A stretch of 64,000 bases of DNA from Streptomyces aurantiogriseus (GTDB lineage Bacteria > Actinomycetota > Actinomycetes > Streptomycetales > Streptomycetaceae), in contig NZ_BMSX01000012.1 in the NCBI RefSeq assembly GCF_014649375.1, forward strand, positions 124,001 to 188,000, read 5' to 3'. Positions 41,875 through 50,419 of the stretch are shown here, in pieces. The stretch's first letter is position 1. Every line of letters starts with the position of its first letter. Position numbers and translations under genes: made by a program. The notes beneath the pieces were generated by a model that saw only the letters and a program-made list of their open reading frames with translations, ran no database searches and was not told the origin of the DNA.

Positions 41875-41956
41875 AAGAAGGATCGTTCGTTTTGGGTGCG
41901 CCACCACCGTGCGACGGAGGGGCGTCGCTTGTCAAGAAGGAACGTTCGTTTTAGGT
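41875..41956. promoter_or_regulatory. Pair of 23-bp direct repeats, candidate TetR operators
   Basis: Copies at 41875-41897 and 41934-41956 differ at two positions: AAGAAGG(A/T)ACGTTCGTTTT followed by (A/G)GGT-like bases. The core AACGTTCG/ATCGTTCG is partly palindromic. One copy abuts each divergent gene. The 59-bp spacing could allow repression of both. Confidence 0.72.
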
Positions 41957-41964
41957 TTGGGGCC

Positions 41965-42594
41965 ATGGCACGTGTATCCCAGGCCCACCTCGACGCCCGC
42001 CGCCGGCAGATCCTCGACGCCGCCGCGCTCTGCTTCGCCCGCAACGGCTTCCACGCCACCTCGATGCAGGACGTGCTCAAGGAGGCCGACCTCTCCGCCG
42101 GAGCGGTCTACCGCTACTTCAGCGGCAAGGAGGAGCTGATCGCCGCGATCGTCTCCGAGGTGCTGGGTGAGGTCCGTGCGGCCTTCGAGGCGGCGGCCCG
42201 GCAGAGCCCGCCCCCGTCGCCCGACCAGCTCGTGGTCACCGTGCTGAGCCGCACCCTCGCCCTGCGGGAGAGCCTCACCCTCGACGGCGCCCCCGCCTTC
42301 CCCCGTCTGGTCGTCCAGGTGTGGTCGGAGGTCCCGCGCAACGACGAGCTGGCGGCCGTCCTGCGCGAGGGGTACGGCTCGGTCCGCGCGGCGTGGGGGC
42401 GGATCGTCGAGGCCTACCAGGAAGCCGGGACGATGCGGTCGGACATTCCGCCGGACCACGTGGCCCGCACGATGATCGCCGCCGTGCTGGGCTTCATCGC
42501 CCAGCAGTCCCTGTTCGGGCCCGCCCCGGTGGAGATCCTGCGGGACGGCCTGCGCGCGTTGATGAGCATCTCGGACGCGGAGTCCCAGGCCTGA
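41965..42594 (+). CDS. TetR family transcriptional regulator
   Basis: A 209-residue regulator with the N-terminal TetR helix-turn-helix (about residues 10-57; RRRQILDAAALCFARNGFHA, LKEADLSAGAVYRYFSGKEE). The C-terminal ligand domain resembles AcrR/TetR_C_6-like helices with Trp/Pro-rich segments (FPRLVVQVWSEVPRNDELAA). It is divergent from the DUF3533 membrane protein and flanked by two 23-bp repeats. ATG 41965 is chosen because the frame upstream would pass through the operators. It probably represses the exporter until a ligand is bound. Confidence 0.93.
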   Translation: MARVSQAHLDARRRQILDAAALCFARNGFHATSMQDVLKEADLSAGAVYRYFSGKEELIAAIVSEVLGEVRAAFEAAARQSPPPSPDQLVVTVLSRTLALRESLTLDGAPAFPRLVVQVWSEVPRNDELAAVLREGYGSVRAAWGRIVEAYQEAGTMRSDIPPDHVARTMIAAVLGFIAQQSLFGPAPVEILRDGLRALMSISDAESQA

Positions 42595-42724
42595 GGATCA
42601 CAGCTTGGTTAACTTGCTCGAAACGCGGTCCAACTAGCCTGCCCCTCCACGCCACCAGGGACGTTGCCCCGTGGCCGCGGCAATCGGGCCCCGCACGGCC
42701 CGGAGCGAGGATGTGAGGTGGGAC

Positions 42725-43027
42725 GTGCAACTGACCCCGCACGAGCAGGAGAGGCTGCTGATCCACGTGGCGGCCGACGTCGCCGAGAAGCGCCGGGCCC
42801 GCGGCCTCAAGCTCAACCACCCCGAGGCCGTGGCCATCATCACGGCGCACATCCTCGAAGGCGCGCGGGACGGCCGTACGGTCGCCGAGCTCATGGCCTC
42901 CGGCCGCAAGCTGCTCACCCGGGACGACGTCATGGAGGGCATCCCCGAGATGATCCACGACGTACAGGTCGAGGCGACCTTCCCGGACGGCACCAAGCTC
43001 GTCACCGTCCACGACCCGATCGTCTGA
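42725..43027 (+). CDS. ureA: Urease gamma subunit
   Basis: A 100-residue UreA (VQLTPHEQERLLIHVAADVA, GLKLNHPEAVAIITAHILEG, ending PDGTKLVTVHDPIV), the usual length. The GTG at 42725 follows GAGGTGGGAC; an in-frame ATG at 42671 would add an untypical N-terminus and is rejected. It is the first gene of ureABCF. The gamma subunit packs with UreB and UreC in the nickel urease. Confidence 0.96.
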   Translation: MQLTPHEQERLLIHVAADVAEKRRARGLKLNHPEAVAIITAHILEGARDGRTVAELMASGRKLLTRDDVMEGIPEMIHDVQVEATFPDGTKLVTVHDPIV

Positions 43028-43038
43028 GAGGGGCCTCG

Positions 43039-43350
43039 ATGATTCCCGGAGAGATCCTGTTCGCCTCAGGCCCGATCGTCTACAACGAGGGCCGCGAGGT
43101 CACCCGGCTCACCGTCCTCAACGCCGCCGACCGGCCCGTCCAGGTCGGCTCCCACTACCACTTCGCCGAGGCCAACCCCGGTCTGGAGTTCGACCGCGCG
43201 GCCGCGCGCGGCAAGCGGCTGAACGTCGCCGCCGGCACCGCCGTGCGCTTCGAGCCCGGGATTCCCGTCGACGTCGAACTCGTACCGCTCACCGGCGCCC
43301 GTGTCGTGCCCGGTCTGCGCGGGGAGACCGGAGGTGCCCTCGATGCCTGA
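43039..43350 (+). CDS. ureB: Urease beta subunit
   Basis: A 103-residue UreB (MIPGEILFASGPIVYNEGRE, VGSHYHFAEANPGLEFDRAA, PGIPVDVELVPLTGARVVPG), all expected family blocks. It starts at ATG 43039, 11 bp after ureA, and its stop overlaps the ureC ATG (ATGCCTGA), so ureB and ureC are translationally coupled. Confidence 0.96.
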   Translation: MIPGEILFASGPIVYNEGREVTRLTVLNAADRPVQVGSHYHFAEANPGLEFDRAAARGKRLNVAAGTAVRFEPGIPVDVELVPLTGARVVPGLRGETGGALDA

Positions 43351-45064
43351 GATCTCGCGCGCCGCGTACGCCGACCTGTTCGGCCCGACCACCGGTGACC
43401 GCATCCGGCTCGCCGACACCCACCTGATCGTCGAGATCGAGGAGGACCGTTCCGGCGGGCCCGGGATCGCCGGGGACGAGGCGGTGTTCGGCGGCGGCAA
43501 GGTCATCCGCGAGTCCATGGGGCAGGCGCGTGCCACGCGCGCGGAGGGTACGCCCGACACCGTCATCACCGGTGTCGTGATCGTGGACCACTGGGGGATC
43601 GTCAAGGCCGACGTCGGCATCCGCGACGGGCGGATCACCGGCATCGGCAAGGCGGGCAACCCCGACACGATGGACGGGGTGCACCCGGATCTGGTGATCG
43701 GCCCGGAGACCGAGGTCATCGCGGGCAACGGCCGGATCCTCACCGCCGGGGCGATCGACGCGCACGTCCACTTCATCTGCCCGCAGATCGCCGACGAGGC
43801 GCTGTCCGCCGGCATCACCACGCTGGTCGGCGGCGGCACCGGACCGGCCGAGGGCTCCAAGGCGACCACTGTGACGCCCGGCCCGTGGCACCTCGCCCGG
43901 ATGCTGGAGGCGATGGAGCAGTACCCGCTGAACATCGGGTTCCTCGGCAAGGGCAACACCGTCTCGCACGAGGCGATGCTCTCGCAGATCCGAGGCGGCG
44001 CGCTGGGCCTGAAGCTGCACGAGGACTGGGGGTCGACGCCCGCGGTCATCGACGCGTCCCTGACGGTCGCCGACCGGACGGGCATCCAGGTCGCCATCCA
44101 CACGGACACCCTCAACGAGGCCGGGTTCGTGGGCGACACGCTCGCCGCGATCGCCGGACGCGGCATCCACGCGTACCACACCGAGGGTGCGGGCGGCGGG
44201 CACGCGCCGGACATCATGACCGTCGTCTCCGAGCCGCACGTGCTGCCGAGCTCGACCAATCCGACGCGGCCGTTCACCGTGAACACCGCGGAGGAACACC
44301 TCGACATGCTGATGGTGTGCCACCACCTGAACCCGGCGGTGCCGGAGGACCTGGCGTTCGCCGAGTCGCGGATCCGGCCGTCGACGATCGGGGCGGAGGA
44401 CGTGCTGCACGACCTCGGCGCGATCTCGATCATCTCCTCCGACGCGCAGGCGATGGGCCGGGTCGGCGAGGTGATCATGCGGACCTGGCAGACGGCGCAT
44501 GTGATGAAGCGGCGACGGGGCGCGCTGCCGGGTGACGGCCGCGCCGACAACCACCGCGTACGCCGGTACGTCGCCAAGTACACGATCAACCCGGCGCTCG
44601 CGCAGGGGCTGGCGAGGGAGATCGGCTCGGTGGAGGCCGGCAAGCTCGCCGACCTCGTTCTCTGGGAGCCGGCGTTCTTCGGCGTCAAGCCGCACCTCGT
44701 CATCAAGGGCGGGCAGATCGCGTACGCGCAGATGGGCGACGCCAACGCCTCGATCCCGACCCCGCAGCCGATCCTGCCGCGCCCGATGTACGGCGCGATC
44801 GGGCGGGCGCCGGCTTCCAACTCGTTCAACTTCGTGGCGCCGCTCGCGATCGAGGACGGGCTGCCGGAGCGGCTGCAGCTGGGCAAGAAGTTCGTCGCCA
44901 TCGACTCCACGCGGGGCGTGACCAAGGCGGACATGCGGGAGAACGACGCCCGGCCGCGGGTCGAGGTCGACCCCGACAGCTTCGCCGTGCACATCGACGG
45001 GGAGCTCGTCGAGGCGACGCCGGCGGCCGAACTGCCCATGGCCCAGCGCTACTTCCTCTTCTGA
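43343..45064 (+). CDS. ureC: Urease alpha (catalytic) subunit
   Basis: A 573-residue UreC hydrolysing urea to ammonia and carbamate at a dinickel site. Nickel ligands and the carbamylated lysine are present: AIDAHVHFICPQ, GLKLHEDWGSTPAV (Lys near residue 220), HTDTLNEAGF, HTEGAGGGHAPDI and SSDAQAMGRVGE; the flap His is in MVCHHLNPAVPED. Length is normal. ATG 43343 overlaps the ureB end. It requires the UreFGD accessory proteins encoded downstream. Confidence 0.97.
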   Translation: MPEISRAAYADLFGPTTGDRIRLADTHLIVEIEEDRSGGPGIAGDEAVFGGGKVIRESMGQARATRAEGTPDTVITGVVIVDHWGIVKADVGIRDGRITGIGKAGNPDTMDGVHPDLVIGPETEVIAGNGRILTAGAIDAHVHFICPQIADEALSAGITTLVGGGTGPAEGSKATTVTPGPWHLARMLEAMEQYPLNIGFLGKGNTVSHEAMLSQIRGGALGLKLHEDWGSTPAVIDASLTVADRTGIQVAIHTDTLNEAGFVGDTLAAIAGRGIHAYHTEGAGGGHAPDIMTVVSEPHVLPSSTNPTRPFTVNTAEEHLDMLMVCHHLNPAVPEDLAFAESRIRPSTIGAEDVLHDLGAISIISSDAQAMGRVGEVIMRTWQTAHVMKRRRGALPGDGRADNHRVRRYVAKYTINPALAQGLAREIGSVEAGKLADLVLWEPAFFGVKPHLVIKGGQIAYAQMGDANASIPTPQPILPRPMYGAIGRAPASNSFNFVAPLAIEDGLPERLQLGKKFVAIDSTRGVTKADMRENDARPRVEVDPDSFAVHIDGELVEATPAAELPMAQRYFLF

Positions 45065-45074
45065 CGGCGTCGGT

Positions 45075-45749
45075 ATGACACGGGCAGCACTACTCGTCCT
45101 GGCCGACGGCCGCTTTCCCGCCGGAGGACACGCGCACTCCGGCGGGGCGGAGGAGGCCGTCGAGGCCGGGCGGATCACCGATGCGGCGAGCCTGGAGGAC
45201 TTCTGCCGGGGGCGGCTGCACACGGCGGGGCTGGTGGCGGCGGCGCTGGCCGCGGCGGCCGCGGCCGGGGTCGCGCCGGGCGAACTCGAGGCGGCGGCCG
45301 ACGCGCGGACGCCGTCGCCCGCGTTGCGGGTGGCGGCACGGAAGCTGGGGCGCCAGCTGATGCGGGCCGCTCGGGCGACCTGGCCGAGTGACGAACTGGC
45401 CGCCGTGGCACGCGAGTTCCCCAAGGGGGCCCATCAGCCGGTCGTGCTGGGCCTGACGGCCCGCGCGGCCGGCCTCGGGCCGGAGGACGCGGCGTACTGC
45501 GCGGCGTACGAGAGTGTGAGCGGGGCGGCGACGGCGGTGGTGCGGCTGCTGAGCCTGGACCCGTTCGAGGCCACGGCGGTGCTGGCCCGTCTGGCGCCGG
45601 AGCTGGACCGGGTGGTGGACCGGGCGGTGACGGCGGGGATGGCCGTCCTGGCCGAGGGCGTCGACGCGCTCCCCTCGGCGTCCGCGCCGTTGCTGGAGAT
45701 CGGGGCGGAGGTGCATGCGGCGTGGCCGGTACGTCTGTTCGCCTCCTGA
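45075..45749 (+). CDS. ureF: Urease accessory protein UreF
   Basis: A 224-residue all-helical UreF (LLVLADGRFPAGGHAHSGGA at the start, ALREFPKGAHQPVVLG-type segment seen as AREFPKGAHQPVVLGL, ending EIGAEVHAAWPVRLFAS). UreF works with UreG and UreD to load nickel into apo-urease, acting in GTPase control. It starts 10 bp after ureC. A 560-bp repeat island separates it from ureG, which is unusual for a urease operon. Confidence 0.93.
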   Translation: MTRAALLVLADGRFPAGGHAHSGGAEEAVEAGRITDAASLEDFCRGRLHTAGLVAAALAAAAAAGVAPGELEAAADARTPSPALRVAARKLGRQLMRAARATWPSDELAAVAREFPKGAHQPVVLGLTARAAGLGPEDAAYCAAYESVSGAATAVVRLLSLDPFEATAVLARLAPELDRVVDRAVTAGMAVLAEGVDALPSASAPLLEIGAEVHAAWPVRLFAS

Positions 45750-45770
45750 GCCTTTTTGCCCACCCACCCG

Positions 45771-46258
45771 CCCGTCTCGGTCGGACAGGAGGTGCCCCCA
45801 CCAGGGGCTCCGCCCCTGGACCCCAGCGGGGATTGCCTGCCGGCCCGCCGGTCTCGGTTGGGCGGGGGAGTCCTACCAGGGGCTTCGCCCCTGGACCCCG
45901 GCCGGGATTGCCCGCCCGCCCGTCTCGGTTGGGCAGGGGGTGGCCCTACCAGGGGCTTCGCCCCTGGACCCCGGCGGGGGTGCCGCCCGCCCGTCTCGGT
46001 TGGGCGGGAGGTGGCCCCATCAGGGGCTTCGCCCCTGGACCCCGGCGGGGACTCCGTCCCCTGCACCCCTGGCAGGGGGTGCCGTCCCCTGCATGCCTGT
46101 CGGGGGCTTCGCCCTCCCGTCCGGCCGGAGCTTCGGCACCCGCTCCGCCGTGACTTCGGCCCCCAGCCGAAAACCCGCCTTCCTGCCCGTCCCACCGGAG
46201 CTTCGGCACCCGCTCCGCCGTGACTTCGGCCCCCAGCCGAAAACCCGCCTTCCTGCCC
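45771..46258. repeat. Hairpin repeat island between ureF and ureG
   Basis: Four imperfect units of about 70 bp (from about 45771, 45845, 45917 and 45986) each contain CCAGGGGC-TTCG/TCCG-CCCCTGG hairpins followed by ACCCC. Then a perfect 64-bp direct duplication occurs at 46125-46188 and 46195-46258. All open frames here are Pro/Gly/Arg-rich products of the repeats. Stacked hairpins could attenuate transcription into ureGD. Confidence 0.9.
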
Positions 46259-46309
46259 CTGTCCCACCACCCTCCTTCCTGCCCCCGTCCCCTCCCCAAG
46301 GAGCCGCAC

Positions 46310-46987
46310 ATGCACCTCGACCACACTCATGACGGCCCCCCTGCTGTCAGTGCCGATGCTCGTCGTGGGGACGGGTCGCGGCGGGCTCTCCGGATCGGGC
46401 TCGGGGGTCCTGTGGGGTCCGGGAAGACGGCCACCGTTGCCGCGCTCTGTCGTGCGTTGCGTGACGAGTTGTCCCTGGCCGTCGTCACCAATGACATCTA
46501 CACGCGGGAGGATGCCGAGTTCCTCCTCAGGGAGGCCGTGCTGCCGCCGGAGCGGATCACGGCCGTCGAGACGGGTGCCTGTCCGCACACCGCGATCCGG
46601 GACGACATCTCGGCCAACCTCGAAGCTGTGGAGGACCTGGAGGACGAGGTCGGGCCGCTCGATCTGATCCTCATCGAGTCCGGTGGGGACAATCTCACCG
46701 CCACCTTCTCCAAGGGGCTCGTGGACGCGCAGATCTTCGTCATCGACGTCGCCGGTGGGGACGACATTCCGCGGAAGGGCGGACCCGGTGTCACCACCGC
46801 CGACCTTCTCGTCGTCAACAAGACCGACCTCGCGCCGTACGTCGGGTCCGACCTCGCCCGGATGGCTGCCGATGCCAAGGCGCAGCGTGCGGAACTGCCG
46901 GTCGTCTTCCAGTCGTTGAGGAGCGAGAGCGGTGTGAGCGACGTGGCCGCCTGGGTGCGGGCGCAGCTTGCCGCATGGGTGGCGTGA
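46310..46987 (+). CDS. ureG: Urease accessory GTPase UreG
   Basis: A 225-residue SIMIBI GTPase with P-loop LGGPVGSGKTATVAALC, TNDIYTREDAEFL, ETGACPHTAIRDDIS (the CPH metal-binding motif), ESGGDNLTATFS and NKTDLAPYVG. It drives nickel insertion into urease. The N-terminus MHLDHTHDGPP has three His residues that could bind nickel; no separate UreE chaperone is encoded in the cluster. ATG 46310 has AAGGAG 8 nt upstream. The open frame upstream passes through repeats and is rejected. Confidence 0.96.
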   Translation: MHLDHTHDGPPAVSADARRGDGSRRALRIGLGGPVGSGKTATVAALCRALRDELSLAVVTNDIYTREDAEFLLREAVLPPERITAVETGACPHTAIRDDISANLEAVEDLEDEVGPLDLILIESGGDNLTATFSKGLVDAQIFVIDVAGGDDIPRKGGPGVTTADLLVVNKTDLAPYVGSDLARMAADAKAQRAELPVVFQSLRSESGVSDVAAWVRAQLAAWVA

Positions 46988-46988
46988 C

Positions 46989-47741
46989 ATGAGGGGTGTG
47001 CACGCCACGGCGCGGATCCGGGCGCGGGAGGACGGGCGCGGCGGGACATCGCTGCCCGTTCTCGAGAGCGACGGACCCCTCGCGCTGCGGCGGACCCGGG
47101 GCGATCAGGGGGAGGCCCGGGTCATGCTCGTCGGGGCCATGAGCGGGCCCCTGGGCGGGGACCGCTTCGCCGTCGAGGCGAGTGTGGAGAGGGGCGCCCG
47201 GCTGCGGTTGGGGTCGGCGGCCGCCACCATCGCCCTGCCGGGGCAGCTCAAGGACGAGGCCCGTTACGACGTACGGATCGATGTCGCCGACGGTGGTGAA
47301 CTGCACTGGCTGCCCGAACCGTTGATCTCCGCCAAGGGCAGTGACCTCCACGTCACCACCCGCGTCGACCTCGCCCCCGGTGCGCGGCTCGTGCTCCGCG
47401 AGGAACAGGTGCTGGGGCGGGCGGGGGAGGAGCCCGGACGGCTCCGCAGTCGGCTCGTCGTGCGGGTCGGTGGGCGTGTGACGCTCGATCAGGAGCTTGC
47501 CTGCGGGCCCGGCGCTCCAGGGGGCTGGGACGGGCCCGCCGTGCTGGCGGGGCGTCGCGCTGTGGGGCAACTGGTCGTCGTACGGCCCGAGTTCGCCGAG
47601 CGCCCCGTGTCCGCCCGCGTCCTCGCCGACAGCGCCACCCTGGTGCCGCTCGCCGGGCCCGCCGCCCTGGTGACCGCCGTCGCCAAGGACGGGCTGCGGC
47701 TGCGGCGTGTGCTGGACGAGGCCCTCAACTTTCTGGCGTGA
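46989..47741 (+). CDS. ureD: Urease accessory protein UreD
   Basis: A 250-residue UreD/UreH scaffold protein (VHATARIRAREDGRGGTSLP, MLVGAMSGPLGGDRFAVEAS, LHWLPEPLISAKGSDLHVTT). It binds apo-urease with UreF and UreG. It starts 1 bp after the ureG stop, at ATG 46989; the earlier start in the frame would overlap ureG by 20 bp and is less likely. It ends the cluster; no ureE or urea/nickel transporter follows. Confidence 0.92.
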   Translation: MRGVHATARIRAREDGRGGTSLPVLESDGPLALRRTRGDQGEARVMLVGAMSGPLGGDRFAVEASVERGARLRLGSAAATIALPGQLKDEARYDVRIDVADGGELHWLPEPLISAKGSDLHVTTRVDLAPGARLVLREEQVLGRAGEEPGRLRSRLVVRVGGRVTLDQELACGPGAPGGWDGPAVLAGRRAVGQLVVVRPEFAERPVSARVLADSATLVPLAGPAALVTAVAKDGLRLRRVLDEALNFLA

Positions 47742-47881
47742 CCGACCAGTTCATCCGGTGAGCGGGACGGCCCTCTCCGGTTATCGGATTGGCAAAGAAG
47801 GTCAGTGACACCTGTTCTCAGGGACCTCACAGCCGCAAGGATCCCCCTACAAGTCGTCACTAGGTACGGGGAGGGCCCCAC

Positions 47882-49480
47882 TTGAGGGACATACGACCGA
47901 ACAGGCGGACGGCGGCGTTCGGCTCGGCCGGCGTGCTCGTCGCCGCGACCCTGCTGGCCGGAGCGGTCGCCGCGCCCACGGCCAGCGCCACCAGCAGCCG
48001 GTCCGGGCAGGACCGGGAGATGCGCGGTGCCGCGATCGCCGCGGAGCGCGCCGCGAAGGCCGGGATCGACTGGCAGGACTGTCCCGCCGACTGGGGCCTG
48101 GAGAAGCCGATCCAGTGCGGCTGGGTCACCGTGCCGCTCGACTACGCCAAGCCCGACGGCAAGCAGATCAAGCTCGCCGTCGACCGCATCGGCAACACGG
48201 GGACCAAGGGGGAGCGCCAGGGTGCGCTCGTCTACAACCCCGGTGGTCCGGGGGGTTCCGGGCTGCGCTTCCCGCGCCGCGTGACCACCAAGGCCCCCGT
48301 CTGGGCCAACGTCGCCAAGGCCTACGACTTCGTGGGCTTCGACCCGCGCGGCGTCGGCAAGTCGGCGCCCATCTCGTGCGTCGACCCGCAGGAGTTCGTC
48401 AAGGCGCCCAAGGCCGACCCGGTCCCGGACAGCGAGGCCGACAAGCTCGCCCAGATAAAGCTCGCCCGCGAGTACGCCGAGGGCTGCTACGAGCGCAGCA
48501 GCGAGATGCTGCCGTACATGACGACGCCGAACACCGCGCGCGACCTGGACGTCATCCGCGCCGCGCTCGGTGAGAAGAAGCTGAACTTCCTCGGCGTCTC
48601 CTACGGCACCTACATCGCCGCCGTCTACGGCACCCTCTTCCCCGGCCACGTCCGCCGCATGATCGCCGACAGCGTCGTCAACCCGTCGCGGGAGAAGATC
48701 TGGTACGAGGCCAACCTCGACCAGGACGTCGCCTTCGAGGGCCGCTGGAAGGACTGGCAGGACTGGGTCGCCGCCAACGACGCCACCTTCCACCTCGGCA
48801 CCACCCGCGCCGCTGTCCAGGCGAAGTGGCTTCAGCTGCGCGCCACCGCCAAGAAGAACCCCATCGGCGGGGTCGTCGGCCCGGCCGAGCTGATCGGCTT
48901 CTTCCAGGGCGCCCCGTACTACGACTCCTCGTGGATCCCGGTCGCCACCGTCTTCAGCAAGTACTTCGCCGGTGACACCCAGGCCCTCGTCGACGCGGCT
49001 GCCCCGGACATGACCGACACGGCCGGCAACATCGCCTCGGAGAACGGCAACGCCGTCTACACGGCCGTCGAGTGCACCGACGCCAAGTGGCCGACCAGCT
49101 GGAGCAAGTGGAACCGCGACAACACCCGGCTCCACAAGGACTACCCGTTCCTGACCTGGGCCAACGCCTGGATGAACCTGCCGTGCGCCTTCTGGCCGGG
49201 CAAGCAGCAGACCCCGGTGAACGTCAAGACCCACAAGGGCCTGCCGCCGGTGCTGATCGTGCAGTCCGAGCGTGACGCGGCCACCCCCTACGAGGGCGCC
49301 GTCGAACTGCACGAGCGTTTCAAGGGCTCCCGCCTGATCACCGAGAAGGACGCGGGCTCCCACGGCGTCACCAGCCTGGTCAACACCTGCATCAACACCC
49401 GGGTGGACGCCTACCTCCTCACCGGAAAGCTGGACACCGCGGACGTGACCTGCGCCCCGCACGCCACGCCCAAGCCGTAA
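47882..49480 (+). CDS. Secreted S33-family alpha/beta hydrolase (tripeptidyl aminopeptidase-like)
   Basis: A 532-residue precursor with signal peptide (RRTAAFGSAGVLVAATLLAG then AVAAPTASA, cleavage near residue 39). The alpha/beta core has the oxyanion/GGPGGSG loop (YNPGGPGGSGLRFP), nucleophile in FLGVSYGTYIA, acid in VQSERDAATPYEGA and His in GSHGVTSLVN. The TAP-like C-terminal domain is typical of Streptomyces tripeptidyl aminopeptidases and SlpD-type exported peptidases. The TTG start at 47882 is chosen because GGGGAGGG lies 7-14 nt upstream and the signal peptide begins there. It is monocistronic with a strong terminator. Confidence 0.92.
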   Translation: MRDIRPNRRTAAFGSAGVLVAATLLAGAVAAPTASATSSRSGQDREMRGAAIAAERAAKAGIDWQDCPADWGLEKPIQCGWVTVPLDYAKPDGKQIKLAVDRIGNTGTKGERQGALVYNPGGPGGSGLRFPRRVTTKAPVWANVAKAYDFVGFDPRGVGKSAPISCVDPQEFVKAPKADPVPDSEADKLAQIKLAREYAEGCYERSSEMLPYMTTPNTARDLDVIRAALGEKKLNFLGVSYGTYIAAVYGTLFPGHVRRMIADSVVNPSREKIWYEANLDQDVAFEGRWKDWQDWVAANDATFHLGTTRAAVQAKWLQLRATAKKNPIGGVVGPAELIGFFQGAPYYDSSWIPVATVFSKYFAGDTQALVDAAAPDMTDTAGNIASENGNAVYTAVECTDAKWPTSWSKWNRDNTRLHKDYPFLTWANAWMNLPCAFWPGKQQTPVNVKTHKGLPPVLIVQSERDAATPYEGAVELHERFKGSRLITEKDAGSHGVTSLVNTCINTRVDAYLLTGKLDTADVTCAPHATPKP

Positions 49481-49497
49481 GCGCGACCACGGACGAC

Positions 49498-49529
49498 GAG
49501 GGGCGGCCGGATCGCACCGGCCGCCCCTC
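49498..49529. terminator. Perfect 13-bp hairpin between convergent genes
   Basis: GAGGGGCGGCCGG (49498-49510), loop ATCGCA, complement at 49517-49529. It ends both the S33 hydrolase and the convergent acyltransferase transcripts. Confidence 0.85.
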
Positions 49530-49547
49530 GCTGCTGTCTCGGTGCTG

Positions 49548-50270
49548 TCAACTGAGCGGCAGCCGCGGGAACTTGCGTGCCTTCTCCTTCGCCGCCGCCT
49601 CCTCCGCCTTGACCACGGCCGCGTACTGGTCGACGTACTCCTGCTCGGACAGGGTCAGGATCGCGTACATGATCTCGTCGGTCACCGCGCGCAGGACCGC
49701 CTTCTCGTTCTCCATTCCTGCGTAGCGGGAGAAGTCGAGGGGCTTGCCGAAGCGGATGACGACGGGGTGGATGTTGGGGATCAGCTTGCCCGGTGGCTGT
49801 GCCTCGAAGGTGCCGATCATCGCGCAGGGGATGACCGGTACACCGGCCTTGAGCGCCATCACCGCGACGCCGACCTTGCCCTTGTAGAGGCGGCCGTCGT
49901 GCGAGCGGGTGCCCTCCGGGTAGATGCCGAGCAGCTCGTCCTTGCTCAGGACGCCGAGGCCCTCGCGGATCGCGGCCTGGCCGGCCTCCTTGCCGGAGCG
50001 GTCGACCGGGATCTGCCCCGCGCTGCGGAAGAAGGCCGCGGTCAGCCGGCCCTTGATGCCGGGACCCGTGAAGTACTCGGCCTTGGCCAGGAAGGTGATG
50101 CGCCGCTTGAGGACCGCGGGCATCAGGAAGTGGTCCGAGAACGACAGGTGGTTGCCCGCGACGATCGCCGCTCCCGATGCCGGAACGTGTTCGAGCCCCT
50201 CTATTCGGGGCCGGAACAGCACTCTCAGCAGCGGTCCCAACACCACGTATTTCAGGAGGTAGTAGAACAA
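49548..50270 (-). CDS. 1-acylglycerol-3-phosphate acyltransferase (PlsC-like)
   Basis: A 240-residue PlsC-family acyltransferase with block I NHLSFSDHF, block II-III YFTGPGIKGRL and GQIPVDRSGK, block III YPEGTRSHDGRLYKGKVG and block IV VIPCAMIG. It acylates lysophosphatidate or similar lipid acceptors at the membrane; the N-terminal hydrophobic segment (FYYLLKYVVLGPLLRVLF) is probably the membrane association helix. The TTG start at 50270 has GAGCGAT upstream. The Lys/Glu-rich C-terminal tail (VVKAEEAAAKEKARKFPRLP) is common in Streptomyces members. Confidence 0.9.
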   Translation of the reverse strand: MFYYLLKYVVLGPLLRVLFRPRIEGLEHVPASGAAIVAGNHLSFSDHFLMPAVLKRRITFLAKAEYFTGPGIKGRLTAAFFRSAGQIPVDRSGKEAGQAAIREGLGVLSKDELLGIYPEGTRSHDGRLYKGKVGVAVMALKAGVPVIPCAMIGTFEAQPPGKLIPNIHPVVIRFGKPLDFSRYAGMENEKAVLRAVTDEIMYAILTLSEQEYVDQYAAVVKAEEAAAKEKARKFPRLPLS

Positions 50271-50419
50271 GGGATCGCTCCTCAGTTCGGCGGATCGGCG
50301 GGGCCGCCGTGTTCCAGCAGGTCAACCGGCATGGTGTGGGGTGCCAGTGTAGGCGGGGGCGGTGATGGTCGGAACCCGGCGGCCTGACGGGGCGTCATCG
50401 CGCGTGTCCCGGGCCTCCC

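Noticed and set aside
43066..45424. Two long reverse frames over ureBC
   Set aside because: Antisense to urease genes with intact catalytic motifs; composition is that of shadow frames.
45722..46332. Forward and reverse frames between ureF and ureG
   Set aside because: Repeat-derived, Pro-rich and without homology or start signals.
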